Source of the DNA: an uncultured Chloroflexota bacterium
GTDB taxonomy: Bacteria; Chloroflexota; Anaerolineae; Caldilineales; Caldilineaceae
Assembly (NCBI GenBank): GCA_903858085.1
Contig: CAIOHJ010000045.1
Span: forward strand, 1-64,000
DNA: 64,000 nucleotides
Reading direction: 5' to 3'
Part shown: positions 20,192-33,679 of the stretch, in pieces
How the letters are laid out: each line of letters opens with the position of its first letter
How positions within the stretch are numbered: position 1 is the first letter of the stretch
Translations under genes and position numbers: made by a program
Notes under the pieces: generated by a model
What the model was told of the DNA's origin: nothing
Databases searched by the model: none
What the model saw: the letters and a program-made list of their open reading frames with translations, nothing else

Positions 20192-20767
20192 GTGGCAGAA
20201 CAGACGAACGCAGGGGAAAGCGCTGTGGAGCGGGTATCTGAAGAATTCAAACGTGCGCTGAGCGAGGGTGCCTGGCTGCTGCGCAGCAACCGCCCCCAGG
20301 CTGCCGTCGAAAAGCTGCTGCCACTGTACGAACAGGCACCCACCAACGCCGATGTGGCGATCAACCTGGGGGGCGCCTATATTTTGCTGGCCCGGTGGAA
20401 CCAGGCGGTGCGTGTGCTCAGCAAGGCCACCGAGCTGCACCCACACAATCCGATGCTCTGGTGCAACCTGGCCGCTGCCTATCTTGGCCGACTCGAACTG
20501 GCCGGCCCGCAACAGCAGCAGCGGGCAATCCGCGCCTACGAGCGCGCGCTGGCGCTCGATGCAGCCACCCCCCATGTTCACTACCATCTTGGCCTGATCT
20601 ACAAAGAGCAGGGCGATCTGTCGCGCGCCCGCACCTATTTCCAGGAAGCGCTGGCTGTCAACCCCAACGACCGCGATGCCCTGCACTGGATCGAACGGAT
20701 CACTGTCCAGCTCGAAGCTGCATCCCCAGCTTCGCCCCGTGCCCGCCACGGAGAGGACCCTGCATGA
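20192..20767 (+). CDS. TPR-repeat protein
   Basis: A 191-residue helical protein with three to four tetratricopeptide repeats over residues 30-165 (ADVAINLGGAYILLARWNQAVRVLSKATELHPHN; PHVHYHLGLIYKEQGDLSRARTYFQEALAVNPND). TPR proteins act as protein-protein scaffolds. No signal peptide is seen. The start is a GTG; the ATGA overlap with the next gene shows that this is the first gene of a coupled three-gene envelope operon with a FecR-like protein and a GT39-type transferase. Confidence 0.75.
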   Translation: MAEQTNAGESAVERVSEEFKRALSEGAWLLRSNRPQAAVEKLLPLYEQAPTNADVAINLGGAYILLARWNQAVRVLSKATELHPHNPMLWCNLAAAYLGRLELAGPQQQQRAIRAYERALALDAATPHVHYHLGLIYKEQGDLSRARTYFQEALAVNPNDRDALHWIERITVQLEAASPASPRARHGEDPA

Positions 20768-22046
20768 GTTCAGGGCTCACCGGCCCCCCTGCCCCCGACC
20801 CTTTCTGGAACCCGCTGCCGTACAGCCGGATGCGCGAGAACCCTGAGCGGCTGGCCTGGACAGTGCTGCTGGCCAGCTTTGCTGTTTTTCTGGTGCTCTC
20901 GATCTCGGTCCCACTCACGTTGCGCTACTGGGTTGAACACGCCACGGTACGCCAGAACGCGGTGCTGGACCCCACCCAGGGGACGATTCTGCTCTACCCT
21001 CCCCGTTCTCTGGAGCCAATCGCCATTTCCGAGCTGCGCGACCAGGTAGCTGAGGGCAGCATTGTCGAAGCAGGAGAGGGGCCGACCCAGGCCACGGTGC
21101 GGCTGATCAGCGAAGGGGAGAACGACTTCGCGCTGGGCAGTCTCCAGCTTTTTTCAGGAACTCGGCTGCGGCTCGACCGCATGCGCAGCCCGCTCTTCGA
21201 GCTGAGCAACGCGCCCTACCAGGCTTTGCTCACGGTCGAACGGGGGCAGCTGCGGGTTTTTACCAACAGCGGTGTAGAGCGTCCAGTCGCAGTGGTGCTG
21301 GTCACCCCACACGGCCGCATCGAACTGGGAGTGGGCAGCTATCAGATTGCCGTCACCGCCGAACAGACCGCAATCACAGTCAGCGCCGGCGATGCGCTGC
21401 TGTTCAAAGAGAATCACCCTGCGCTGGCTGTCTCTTCGGGTCTGCGCGCCTGGATCACTGCGACGGCCATCGCAGACCAGCCGGTGGTTGCTACCGAAAA
21501 TCTGCTGCGCAACGGCAATTTCACACAGGAGATGCGCGATTCCTGGGAAAGCTATGTCATCGCCCAAAATGTGACGCCGGGCAAAGTCAGCATCATGGAA
21601 CGGGACGGCCGACGCGTCGCCTATTTCGTGCGCCAGGGGGAAGACAACGTGCCCACCGAGGTCGGCATCCGCCAGTTCATCGACAAAGAGGTCAACGTCT
21701 ACGACCGGCTGGTGTTGCAGCTGGACGTCAAGCTGCTCTTTCAGAGCCTGTCGGGGGCCGGCTATCTGAGCTCCGAGTACCCGCTGCGGGTCGAGGTAAA
21801 CTACACCGATATTTATGGCAAACAGCTTGCCTGGGGACACGGCTTTTATTACCGAGAGCCCGAAAACAGCAACTGGAAGATCCTCAACGGCGAGAAGATC
21901 CCACCGTTCAACTGGTACACCTACCGATCTCCCAATTTGATGGAGCTCTTGAAGGAGACGCGGCCTGCTCGTATCGACTCGATTCGCATCTATGCCAGCG
22001 GCTGGAACTACCAGAGCATGGTCTCGGAAGTGTTCCTGGTCGCTGA

Positions 22047-22050
<4 letters not shown>
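20764..22050 (+). CDS. Single-pass membrane protein with FecR-like and jelly-roll-like regions
   Basis: The 428-residue protein has a short cytoplasmic part, one TM helix at about 32-57, then an extracytoplasmic FecR-like beta region (about 70-240; GRIELGVGSYQIAVTAEQTAITVSAGDALLF) and a C-terminal segment starting LLRNGNFTQEMRDSWESY, which resembles carbohydrate-binding jelly rolls. I recognise no enzyme motif. It overlaps the TPR gene by 4 bp and the glycosyltransferase gene by 4 bp. A role as a surface glycan assembly or sensing factor is inferred from context. Confidence 0.6.
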
Positions 22051-23653
<1,603 letters not shown>

Positions 23654-23654
<1 letters not shown>

Positions 23655-23673
23655 CTCCCCCTTGTGGGGGAGT
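23654..23673 (+). terminator. Hairpin directly at the end of the GT39 gene
   Basis: ACTCCCCC and GGGGGAGT pair perfectly around TTGT, beginning in the stop codon. Only two T follow. Probable U-poor terminator of the operon. Confidence 0.55.
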
Positions 23674-23694
23674 TCGTCAGGGCATTCGATGAAG

Positions 23695-23710
23695 CGGTCG
23701 GAACCGACCG
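23695..23710. promoter_or_regulatory. Palindrome upstream of the SanA-like gene
   Basis: CGGTCGG and CCGACCG form a perfect 7-bp inverted repeat with two bases between. It is 100 bp before the next ATG, in a spot where a regulator could bind, but no promoter is clear around it. Confidence 0.3.
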
Positions 23711-23810
23711 GCGTGCAGAAACGTTGAGAAGGTCAAGCAGGAACGTATGCTGGTGCGCTGACCGCCGGCAGCGCCATCGGCAAAAGAGGCTGTATCTGGC
23801 AGGTTACGTT

Positions 23811-24458
23811 ATGGGATTTCGCATTCTGCGTTGGACGCCCTGGTTAAGCATCGTGTTGTTGATTGGGCTGGGGGCTGCCAGCATCGGTTGGCAGCAGTGG
23901 GTCAAATGGCAGTATGGCTCGACCCTCTACACCCTGGAAGAGGCGCCCTCGGCACGGGTAGCGCTGGTGCTGGGGGCCCGCGTCTATGCAGATGGCCGGT
24001 TGAGCAGCATGTTGCGCGACCGGGTAGAGACCGCGATCGCGCTTTACAAAGCGGGCAAGGTCGACAAACTCCTGATGAGCGGGGACAACAGCCAGCCCGA
24101 CTACAACGAGCCCGGCGCCATGGTCGCCTATGCCCTCCAGCAAGGGGTGGCGCCAGCGGCTCTCCAGCCAGACTATGGCGGAAGACGCACCTACGACTCC
24201 TGTTATCGTGCCAAGGCAATTTTTCAGGTTGAGCAGCTGCTGGTGGTAACCCAGGCTTTTCACCTGCCGCGTGCGCTCTTTCTCTGTTCCAGTCTGGGCC
24301 TTGAAGCGAGCGGTGTCGTGGCGGACCGGCGCTTGTATCACCCTCGCTCGATCGCCTGGTCGGAGACCCGTGAAATTCCGGCGATGGCTGCGGCGCTCTT
24401 CGACATCCTCCGGCGAGTTCCCCCGCCCGTGATGGGCGATCCGATCCCGCTGGAGTGA
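23811..24458 (+). CDS. SanA/YdcF-like DUF218 membrane protein
   Basis: The 215-residue protein has one N-terminal TM helix (about 9-30) and an extracytoplasmic DUF218 domain: ARVALVLGARVYADGRLSSMLRDRVETAIALYKAGKVDKLLMSGDN, ...EPGAMVAYALQQGV, GGRRTYDSCYRAKAIF, LLVVTQAFHLPRALFLCSSLGL. These are the SanA hallmarks; SanA affects envelope barrier function in Enterobacteria, with no proven reaction. The ATG at 23811 gives a normal-length product. It is convergent with the following zinc-ribbon gene. Confidence 0.85.
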   Translation: MGFRILRWTPWLSIVLLIGLGAASIGWQQWVKWQYGSTLYTLEEAPSARVALVLGARVYADGRLSSMLRDRVETAIALYKAGKVDKLLMSGDNSQPDYNEPGAMVAYALQQGVAPAALQPDYGGRRTYDSCYRAKAIFQVEQLLVVTQAFHLPRALFLCSSLGLEASGVVADRRLYHPRSIAWSETREIPAMAAALFDILRRVPPPVMGDPIPLE

Positions 24459-24487
24459 GGGGCAGCGGGTCGGCGCGCGCTCGGGAA

Positions 24488-24835
24488 TCACTCGATCTCG
24501 ATCGTCTGGTCGGAATGGCCTTTGCGCCAGTTGCCGCTGGCATCTCCGACGACCCAGGAGGTACGGATGCGGATCGTGGTGCGGTGGCGGGTAGGTGCAC
24601 TGGCGAGCGGCGGCGAGGCAGGGCGGTTCAGCAGATGGCGCAACAGTTGCCAGCCGGCACTGACTGCCAGGCTGGCGGCCCCCACCAGCACCGGGAGAGC
24701 CGCCTGGCCCAACAGCGTTGGCAGCAATTTCTGTCCGGCTGGCAGGGCTGTATCGTGGCCACAATGGGTGCAGTAGCGGGCGTCCAGGACAAAGCTGTCG
24801 CCACACTGCGGGCAAATCTGGCTGATCTGGGTCAT
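24488..24835 (-). CDS. Zinc-ribbon protein with one hydrophobic segment
   Basis: A 115-residue protein: an N-terminal zinc ribbon (ICPQCGDSFVLDARYCTHCGH, two CxxC knuckles), a hydrophobic segment at about 37-56 that could be a membrane anchor, and a basic then acidic tail. I do not recognise a family. The start is the Met before TQISQICPQCG, preceded by GGAG. It is divergent from the large Cys-rich gene at 24963 with only 127 bp between them, which suggests shared regulation. Tandem 14-bp repeats lie directly upstream. Confidence 0.65.
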   Translation of the reverse strand: MTQISQICPQCGDSFVLDARYCTHCGHDTALPAGQKLLPTLLGQAALPVLVGAASLAVSAGWQLLRHLLNRPASPPLASAPTRHRTTIRIRTSWVVGDASGNWRKGHSDQTIEIE

Positions 24836-24852
24836 GATGCTCTCCATGCTCT

Positions 24853-24880
24853 GCAAACAGTTCATCGCAAACAGTTCATC
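24853..24880. repeat. Tandem 14-bp repeat in the divergent control region
   Basis: GCAAACAGTTCATC occurs twice in perfect tandem (24853-24866, 24867-24880), with GCAAACAACAG following. It lies in the 5-prime region of the zinc-ribbon gene and could be a binding site for a regulator acting on both divergent genes. Confidence 0.55.
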
Positions 24881-24948
24881 GCAAACAACAGGTCTGCAAC
24901 TGTCCGGCAAGAGAGACCCGGCACTTCAGCAAAATCCCCTGTTGCAGC

Positions 24949-24954
24949 TATAAT
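24949..24954 (+). promoter_or_regulatory. -10 box of the Cys-rich protein / radical SAM operon
   Basis: A perfect TATAAT ends 8 bp before the ATG at 24963, so the mRNA would be essentially leaderless. The -35 (TTCAGC at 24925-24930, 18-bp spacer) is weak. Confidence 0.55.
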
Positions 24955-24962
24955 CATACCCT

Positions 24963-27095
24963 ATGAGACACCCGCCAGCGAAGAGCCCGTCCCCGCCGCC
25001 AGAAAACCCCTTGTCCGCTTTCACCCGCTCCTTTTTTGCCAGCTTCGACGCCGCAGTGCAGGAGACGGGGAGCGGTGACAGCCAGCTGCTGGAGGTGGCG
25101 CTGCCGGCTGCGCTGCACAGCCACTTCGGGTGCAGCCAGCTTCGGCTTACCTTTCGGGCAGGAGACCCTGCCGAGGCGGGCGAGCTGGTCGCACATGGCA
25201 GCCGGATTTTTGACCAGATGATGGCGCTGCTCGCCCAGCGAGGAGCCTGCACGCTGCAGAAGGCCCCAGCCCGCCACCAGGGTGGCGAAGCCCTGCTGGC
25301 GGCGGTGCGTCCGACCAATGCGGCGATCACCCGGCTGCGCATGCAGGAAGAGACGCAGCGGCTCTTCAGTTTCTCCTGGCGGATTACCTACCGCGCCGAC
25401 GACAAGCGCCAGGAGATCTACACCGTCTGGCTGGATGAAACAGAACAGCGGCAGGTGCAGCTGGCGGAGAGCGAGCTGGCGCAGCTGTTGGCCGATGCTC
25501 TGCCAGCTCTGCCCGAACGCAACAGCGAAGGGGAGGAGCCTCCTCTGAAACTGCCGCCGCTGACCCATCTGGTACGGCTGTCGGAAAGGGCGCAGCGCTA
25601 TGCGACCTATTACGCCGATGTGAAGTCAGTCGAGCACGAGGCTGAAATCTTGCCGCGTCTTTACAAAAATCTCAGCCGCCTGCTCACCTACTACCAACAG
25701 CAGATCGACGAGATCCAGCCGCTGCACGACCCGGAGGGTGAACGGCGACGTCTGCTCGAAGCAGACTTGCAGCGCAAGATCGCCGAGGAGACCGAAAACC
25801 ACCGGCTGCGCGTCGCGGTCGAGCTGGTTGGATATGCCGTGTTCGAGCTGCCAGTGGCTACGGCGGAACTGACCCTGAGCACTGACCGCCACACAGTGGT
25901 CGCGCGGGTGGAGTACGACCGGTACAGCGGGGCAGTGCGCCGCCCGTGCTGTCAGAGCTGTGGAGAAGAGACGGCGGGCATCACAGTCGACGCCAACGGC
26001 CATCTGACCTGCGAGCGCTGCACGCACCTGTGCAGTGGCTGCAACGGGCTCTTTTGTACGGGCTGTGGGGTTGCAGTCTGCCCGGTCTGCGGTGCAGAAA
26101 ACTGTGCAAACTGCGGACAATTGTGCTGGGCCTGTGGGGAGCAAGGCTGCGCCGCCCACCTCAGCCGCTGTTCGGTCTGCCAGGATGCCGTCTGCCACAG
26201 CTGCCAGGCGAGCTGTGCACGTTGCGCTGTGCGCCAGTGCAAGAGCCATCTACGCGTGGACAGCGTCGCCGCTGCGCGCGGGGAGTCTGCCTTGATCTGC
26301 CCGCGCTGTGCGGTGCGCTGTCCAGGCTGCCAGCAGTACAGCGCCGAGTTCGACCTCTGTGCGGCCAGTGGCCAACGTTTCTGTCGCAGCTGTCTGGTGG
26401 CCTGCAGCCATTGTGGCCGGAGCGTCGGGCCTGGCTACTACGAACAGGCAGCGACGACCCGGCGTTTGGGAGGCGGGGGCCCCCGCCTCCCCTACTGCCA
26501 CAGCTGTCTGCAGGAATGCCCGCTCTGCCGCCAGGTGGCCACCGACCTGGCGGGCTGCGCAGTCTGCGGCCACCTGGGCTGCGCAGCCTGTGTCGGGCAA
26601 TGTGTGGTCTGCGAGCGCGCTCTCTGTGCTGCACACAGCATTGTCATCGCAGGGTGCGGGCATCACACCTGCCATCGCGACCTGGCCGAGTGTGGGGTCT
26701 GCCACGACCTGCTCTGCCCGCAGTGCGCCCCGCGCTGTGGAAGCTGTGCGGCTCTGTACTGCGAGGGACACACAACGGGCTGCAGACAGTGTGGCCAGCA
26801 GTATTGCAGCGCCTGCGTCGAACGCAACGGGTTTTGCGTCACCTGCCTGGCTCTCTCGCACCAGGTGGCGGCTGCCGAGGGCTTGCCGCCTGGCTGGGAG
26901 CTCCCCCCCGAACTGCAGCCCCTGGCCCCGCACTACCGCTGGCAAGCGGCGAGCAACCGGCGGTATACCCTCTATCTGGGAGACAAAAAGCTGGTGGGCA
27001 GAGCGGTTGTGGTCGTAGAGCGCCAGACCGGGCGGGTCGTATGGGTGCGTCAGCTCAGCGTTTTGGAACAGCTGCGCGAGCGGTTGGGGCTATGA
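24963..27095 (+). CDS. Large cysteine-rich multi-zinc-knuckle protein
   Basis: The 710-residue protein has two halves. Residues 1-320 are mixed alpha/beta with few Cys and no known motif, including a long helical stretch (about 205-285). From about 325 to 650 it holds roughly 58 Cys, including about 25 CxxC pairs by my hand count, with recurring CxxH elements (CAAH, CKSH, CAAH, CEGH) following CxxC pairs. This looks like tandem RING/B-box-like cross-brace zinc modules, rare in bacteria. The last 60 residues are Cys-free (YRWQAASNRRYTLYLGDKKLVGRAVVVVERQTGRVVWVRQL). No signal peptide. The stop overlaps the radical SAM start by 4 bp. Metal binding is inferred; function is unknown. Confidence 0.75.
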   Translation: MRHPPAKSPSPPPENPLSAFTRSFFASFDAAVQETGSGDSQLLEVALPAALHSHFGCSQLRLTFRAGDPAEAGELVAHGSRIFDQMMALLAQRGACTLQKAPARHQGGEALLAAVRPTNAAITRLRMQEETQRLFSFSWRITYRADDKRQEIYTVWLDETEQRQVQLAESELAQLLADALPALPERNSEGEEPPLKLPPLTHLVRLSERAQRYATYYADVKSVEHEAEILPRLYKNLSRLLTYYQQQIDEIQPLHDPEGERRRLLEADLQRKIAEETENHRLRVAVELVGYAVFELPVATAELTLSTDRHTVVARVEYDRYSGAVRRPCCQSCGEETAGITVDANGHLTCERCTHLCSGCNGLFCTGCGVAVCPVCGAENCANCGQLCWACGEQGCAAHLSRCSVCQDAVCHSCQASCARCAVRQCKSHLRVDSVAAARGESALICPRCAVRCPGCQQYSAEFDLCAASGQRFCRSCLVACSHCGRSVGPGYYEQAATTRRLGGGGPRLPYCHSCLQECPLCRQVATDLAGCAVCGHLGCAACVGQCVVCERALCAAHSIVIAGCGHHTCHRDLAECGVCHDLLCPQCAPRCGSCAALYCEGHTTGCRQCGQQYCSACVERNGFCVTCLALSHQVAAAEGLPPGWELPPELQPLAPHYRWQAASNRRYTLYLGDKKLVGRAVVVVERQTGRVVWVRQLSVLEQLRERLGL

Positions 27096-27931
27096 ACGCC
27101 GCAGCAGAGGCCGTCGAAAGGGCGGCCCGCCACCTGAGCGACTGTCATCTCTGCCCCCACCATTGTGGGGGGCGACGGGCAGAGGAGCGCAACGGGGTCG
27201 CCCAGGGGGTCTGTCGTGTCGGGCAGCAGAGCTACATTGCCAGCGAAATGTTGCATTGCGGGGAGGAAATGCTACTGCAGCCGGCGCACGCCATCTTTTT
27301 CAGCGGGTGTACGGCCCGCTGCACCTTTTGTGTGGCGGCCCGCTTTGCATTTCACCCGGGCTATGGTGTGCCGGTCACGGCGGCGCAGCTGGCGCAGCGC
27401 ATCCTGCAGCGGCAGGCTGAGGGTGCGCGTTCGGTCTGTTTTATCGGCGGCGACCCGGCCCCCCACATCCCGCTGATCGTGGCGACGCTGGCCGAGCTCG
27501 GTGGCCGGCGCCAGATCCCAGCAGTTTTCAACAGCAACTTCTACCTCACCTCGGCTGCTCTCGACCTGCTCGAGGGGAGCATCGACCTGTACCTGCCCGA
27601 CCTGAAGTTTGGGCCAGCAGTGGGGCCAGCCAGCTGTGGGGAAAGGCTGGGTGGCATGCCTGGCTACTGGGAGGTAGTGACGCAGGCGATCGACTGCGGG
27701 CTGGCGCAGGGCAAGCGGGTGATTGTGCGCCATCTGCTGATGCCCGGCCACTTTGAGTGCTGCACCCTGCCGGTCTTGACATGGCTGGCCAGCCGGCCGA
27801 CAGTGGAAGTGAGCCTGCTGACACAGTACCTGGCCCCTGCCAGACCCCGCAGCGCGCCGACAGGGGCACTCCACATCGAGGAGCTGGAGGCAGCTCGCCA
27901 GCTGGCAAAGCACCTGCGGCTGGTCCAGTGA
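27092..27931 (+). CDS. Radical SAM protein, PflX-like (COG1313 type)
   Basis: A 279-residue radical SAM enzyme. The cluster motif is Cys73, Cys77, Cys80 in SGCTARCTFC; GGDPAPH follows as the SAM-binding motif 1 equivalent. An N-terminal four-Cys group (Cys18, Cys21, Cys25, Cys41 in CHLCPHHC...C) is typical of the COG1313 branch of pyruvate formate-lyase-activating-enzyme relatives, whose substrates are unknown. It is coupled by an ATGA overlap to the upstream Cys-rich protein, which is therefore a candidate substrate or scaffold. No pyruvate formate-lyase is present. Confidence 0.85.
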   Translation: MNAAAEAVERAARHLSDCHLCPHHCGGRRAEERNGVAQGVCRVGQQSYIASEMLHCGEEMLLQPAHAIFFSGCTARCTFCVAARFAFHPGYGVPVTAAQLAQRILQRQAEGARSVCFIGGDPAPHIPLIVATLAELGGRRQIPAVFNSNFYLTSAALDLLEGSIDLYLPDLKFGPAVGPASCGERLGGMPGYWEVVTQAIDCGLAQGKRVIVRHLLMPGHFECCTLPVLTWLASRPTVEVSLLTQYLAPARPRSAPTGALHIEELEAARQLAKHLRLVQ

Positions 27932-27971
27932 GCTGGCGAGCGCAAGGTCCCTTCTCGGCGACAGGCGTGTC

Positions 27972-29126
27972 TCACCGCCTGTGTTTCACCTGGTCGGCAA
28001 AACGCGCAAAGAGCAGATCCGCGTCGTGCGGCCCTGGGCTGGCTTCGGGGTGGTACTGCACGCAAAAGACAGGGCGGTCGCTCAAGCGCAACCCTTCGAC
28101 TGTGCCGTCGTTCAAGTTGCGATGGGTCACGACGACCCCTGGAGGCAGCGTGTGCTCGTCGACCGCATAGTTATGATTTTGCGCTGTGATTTGGACATTT
28201 GAGACATCGATGTCGCTGACCGGCTGGTTTCCCCCGTGGTGGCCAAATTTGAGCTTGTAGGTGCGGGCACCCAGTGCCAGACCGATGATCTGGTGGCCCA
28301 GACAGATGCCGAACATGGGGATCCCACTCTCCAGCAGCTCGTGGACGGCGGCGGCAGCATAGGGGACAGCGGCTGGATCGCCCGGCCCGTTGCTCAGAAA
28401 AATGCCGTCGGGCCGCATGGCCAACACATCGCTGGCCGCCGTCGTAGCGGGCACCACGGTGACGCGCAACCCATGGCTGGTGAGACGGCGCAGAATATTT
28501 TGTTTGATACCAAAATCGTAGGCGACCACCCAAGGGCGCTTCTCGTCGGGCTGGGCTGCTCCTGTCACAGGGTGGGTGCGGCCCGCTGAAACCGGCGTCC
28601 ACTCGACGCGCGTCCCGTCGACCCAGTTGTACGGCTCCCCGCAGGTGACCTCTTGCACCAGGTCACGGCCATCCAGTCCAGGCCAGGAGCGAGCCAGGGC
28701 CAGGAGCGCCTCGGCGCTGTGCGAGCCGTCGGTGCAGAGCGCGCCATGCTGCACCCCGCTCTCGCGCAGGCGACGGGTCAATGCCCGCGTGTCGACCTCG
28801 CTGATCCCAGGCAAGCTGTGCTGTTCCAGATAGTCGTGGAGGGTGGCATGGGCACGCCAGTTGGAGACGACCTGGCTCACCTCGCGCACAATCAACGCTG
28901 TGACCTGCGGCTGGTCGCTTTCGACGTCTTCCGGGTTGACGCCGGTGTTGCCAATGTGCGACAGGGTCATGCAGACCATCTGTCCTCGATAAGAGGGGTC
29001 GGTGAGGATCTCCTGATAGCCGGTCAGGCTGGTGTTGAAGACCACCTCTCCCACAACCGTCTTCGCAGCCCCGAAGGACTCCCCTTCGTAGATAGAGCCG
29101 TCCTGCAAAACAAGTAGCGCCTTCAC
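27972..29126 (-). CDS. carA: Carbamoyl phosphate synthase small subunit (glutaminase)
   Basis: The 384-residue subunit releases ammonia from glutamine for carbamoyl phosphate, used in arginine and pyrimidine synthesis. The N-terminal CarA domain (EGESFGAAKTVVGEVVFNTSLTGYQEILTDPSYRGQ) is followed by a class I glutaminase: nucleophile Cys in GICLGHQ and the His-Glu of QYHPEASPGP. The GTG at 29126 has a GGAAGG site; longer upstream frames overlap the secA promoter. It is divergent from secA. carB is not in the window. argG, argJ and carbonic anhydrase nearby are pathway relatives. Confidence 0.96.
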   Translation of the reverse strand: MKALLVLQDGSIYEGESFGAAKTVVGEVVFNTSLTGYQEILTDPSYRGQMVCMTLSHIGNTGVNPEDVESDQPQVTALIVREVSQVVSNWRAHATLHDYLEQHSLPGISEVDTRALTRRLRESGVQHGALCTDGSHSAEALLALARSWPGLDGRDLVQEVTCGEPYNWVDGTRVEWTPVSAGRTHPVTGAAQPDEKRPWVVAYDFGIKQNILRRLTSHGLRVTVVPATTAASDVLAMRPDGIFLSNGPGDPAAVPYAAAAVHELLESGIPMFGICLGHQIIGLALGARTYKLKFGHHGGNQPVSDIDVSNVQITAQNHNYAVDEHTLPPGVVVTHRNLNDGTVEGLRLSDRPVFCVQYHPEASPGPHDADLLFARFADQVKHRR

Positions 29127-29292
29127 GGTTTGTTGCCTTCCCCCCCAAATGTGAACCGATCGATCCCAGCTTTCCCTATGGTACCGCAGGCCAGTGCGAT
29201 CCGAGAAAGAACGCCCGAGAGTCGGCGCACAAATCTGGGCAAGATGGGTCTGAGCCTGCAAAGTGTCCGACTTCCCAGCCAGCTTTGCCAAA

Positions 29293-29320
29293 TTGACCCT
29301 GTTTCATTCCATGATAGAAT
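29293..29320 (+). promoter_or_regulatory. secA promoter
   Basis: TTGACC (29293-29298), 16-bp spacer and TG-A-TAGAAT (-10 at 29315-29320). The leader to the secA ATG at 29389 would be about 62 nt. The carA promoter on the other strand is less clear. Confidence 0.6.
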
Positions 29321-29388
29321 ACAAGCTGCAAAATCGACCGGCAAGCAACCGTGCGGTCGTTCGCAGCAATCGAGGTCAACAAAGCAAT

Positions 29389-32345
<2,957 letters not shown>

Positions 32346-32349
<4 letters not shown>

Positions 32350-33200
32350 ACGACGAAGAGGCTGTTCAGGAGAAAGATTCCCTTCTCACCGTCACAGACT
32401 ATTGCCAGCTGGCGCCGGGTTTCCCCAGCCGGCGCTACAGGTACGGGCCACATCCCAGCCAATTTGCCGACCTCTTTCTGCCGGCCGCAGCAGGCCCCTC
32501 GCCGCTGGTGCTGCTGGTGCATGGTGGCTGCTGGCAGGCCGCCTATGGGTTGGAGCCGCTGGGCCAGCTGGCTACGGCGCTGGCTGCGCGAGGCGTGGCC
32601 GTCTGGAGTATCGAGTACCGGCGCATCGGGGAGGGTGGCGGCTGGCCGCAGACGCTGCAGGATGTGGCGGCGGCCAGCGATTTTCTGCCGACGGTCGCTG
32701 CCGACCACAGGCTCGACTTGCAGCGCGTGGTCGCGGTGGGCCACTCGGCCGGCGGCCAGCTGGCGCTGTGGCTGGCGGGTCGCCGCCAGTTGGCGGCCGG
32801 CACCCCGCTCTTTCAACCGGCGCCGCTGGCAGTGCAGGGTGTCCTCTCGCTGGCGGGCATCCCGGACCTGCGCCATGCTGCCGAGCGCCAGGTCTGTGGC
32901 GACGCAGTGGCCCAGCTGCTGGGGGGGGATGCAGCCAGCGTCGCCGACCGCTACGCCGCAGCATCGCCGGCTGCGCTCACCCCGCTTGGGGTGCCCCATG
33001 TCCACATCCACGGCCAACAGGACACTCTGGTGCCACTCGACCTGGTTGCTGCGTATGTCGAACAGGCACAGGCCCAGGGGGACCCAGCCCGGCTGACGGT
33101 GCTGCCCGCTGCCGGCCACTTTGACCTGGTCGCAGCCCACACACCTGCCGGCATGCACGTCGTGGACGAGCTGCTCCGACAGGTCTTTCTGCCCGTCTGA
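32346..33200 (+). CDS. Alpha/beta hydrolase, esterase/kynurenine-formamidase-like
   Basis: A 284-residue enzyme of the alpha/beta hydrolase fold. The oxyanion motif is VHGGCW, the nucleophile Ser is in GHSAGGQLALWLAG, and the acid/His are probably in HIHGQQDTLVPLDL and AAGHFDLV. The HGG-W and GHSAGG pattern resembles BD-FAE and formamidase-type esterases. The substrate is unknown. Its ATG overlaps the secA stop (ATGA), so it is translated with secA, an unusual pairing. It is cytoplasmic by lack of a signal peptide. Confidence 0.85.
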
Positions 33201-33462
33201 CACCCCTCGCAGCGACGGCCTGCTCTTCACTCGAAGCAAAGCAGCAGCGGGTGGATCACGACGCCGATCGGATGGCCCTGGACCGCCCAGCCAATCCGGG
33301 GCAACGCCACTCCTGATTCGCCAGGTCGGTGAGAACCCGATGGAAGAGATCTGGGTCAGAGCTCCGAGCACGACGGGCCGTCCACGCGCATGAAATTCAA
33401 CTTTGAACGCAAAAAGGGCGTTCGGTACCAAGCGGCAAGGGCTCGCCATCGGGCAAAATTTC
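33201..33462. other. Non-coding stretch without a supported gene
   Basis: About 260 bp between the hydrolase and the rhodanese promoter. No frame here shows convincing coding character. A minus-strand frame ending near 33232 reads PRIGWAVQGHPIGVVIHPLL but is closed by a stop after few codons upstream, so it could be the end of a decayed gene. A small plus-strand frame (33390-33470) is not supported. Confidence 0.4.
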
Positions 33463-33471
33463 TGCTATACT
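33463..33471 (+). promoter_or_regulatory. Extended -10 promoter of the rhodanese lipoprotein gene
   Basis: TG-C-TATACT with no clear -35. The transcript would have a leader of about 200 nt. The leader can fold a 9-bp stem (33521-33529 with 33542-33550, one G-T pair) and contains an unused GGAGGAAG-ATG at 33559 in another frame. Confidence 0.5.
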
Positions 33472-33679
33472 GAAGATGTAAGAAGACGGTGAGAGGGCCT
33501 GGGGGGTCAGGCGGTCTCCTGTTGTCAGCGGCAGGGCTGGGGCTGGCAACGGAGGAAGATGTGTGACCCTTCTGGCCAGCGTACGGTCATCCTCTGCGTC
33601 GTTCTCCTTTCTTCTGAGGGAGGGCGATGGCTCTGGTGGCCCGCTTTTCCGGTCAACGGCGACCGAGAGGAGGGATGCC

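Noticed and set aside
23655..23810. tRNA gene
   Set aside because: Palindromic GC-rich sequence but no T-loop or acceptor-stem pattern; no tRNA seen anywhere in the window.
33201..33462. Small decayed gene on the minus strand
   Set aside because: A short peptide-like stretch is visible, but stops interrupt all frames and no homologue comes to mind; kept only as non-coding.
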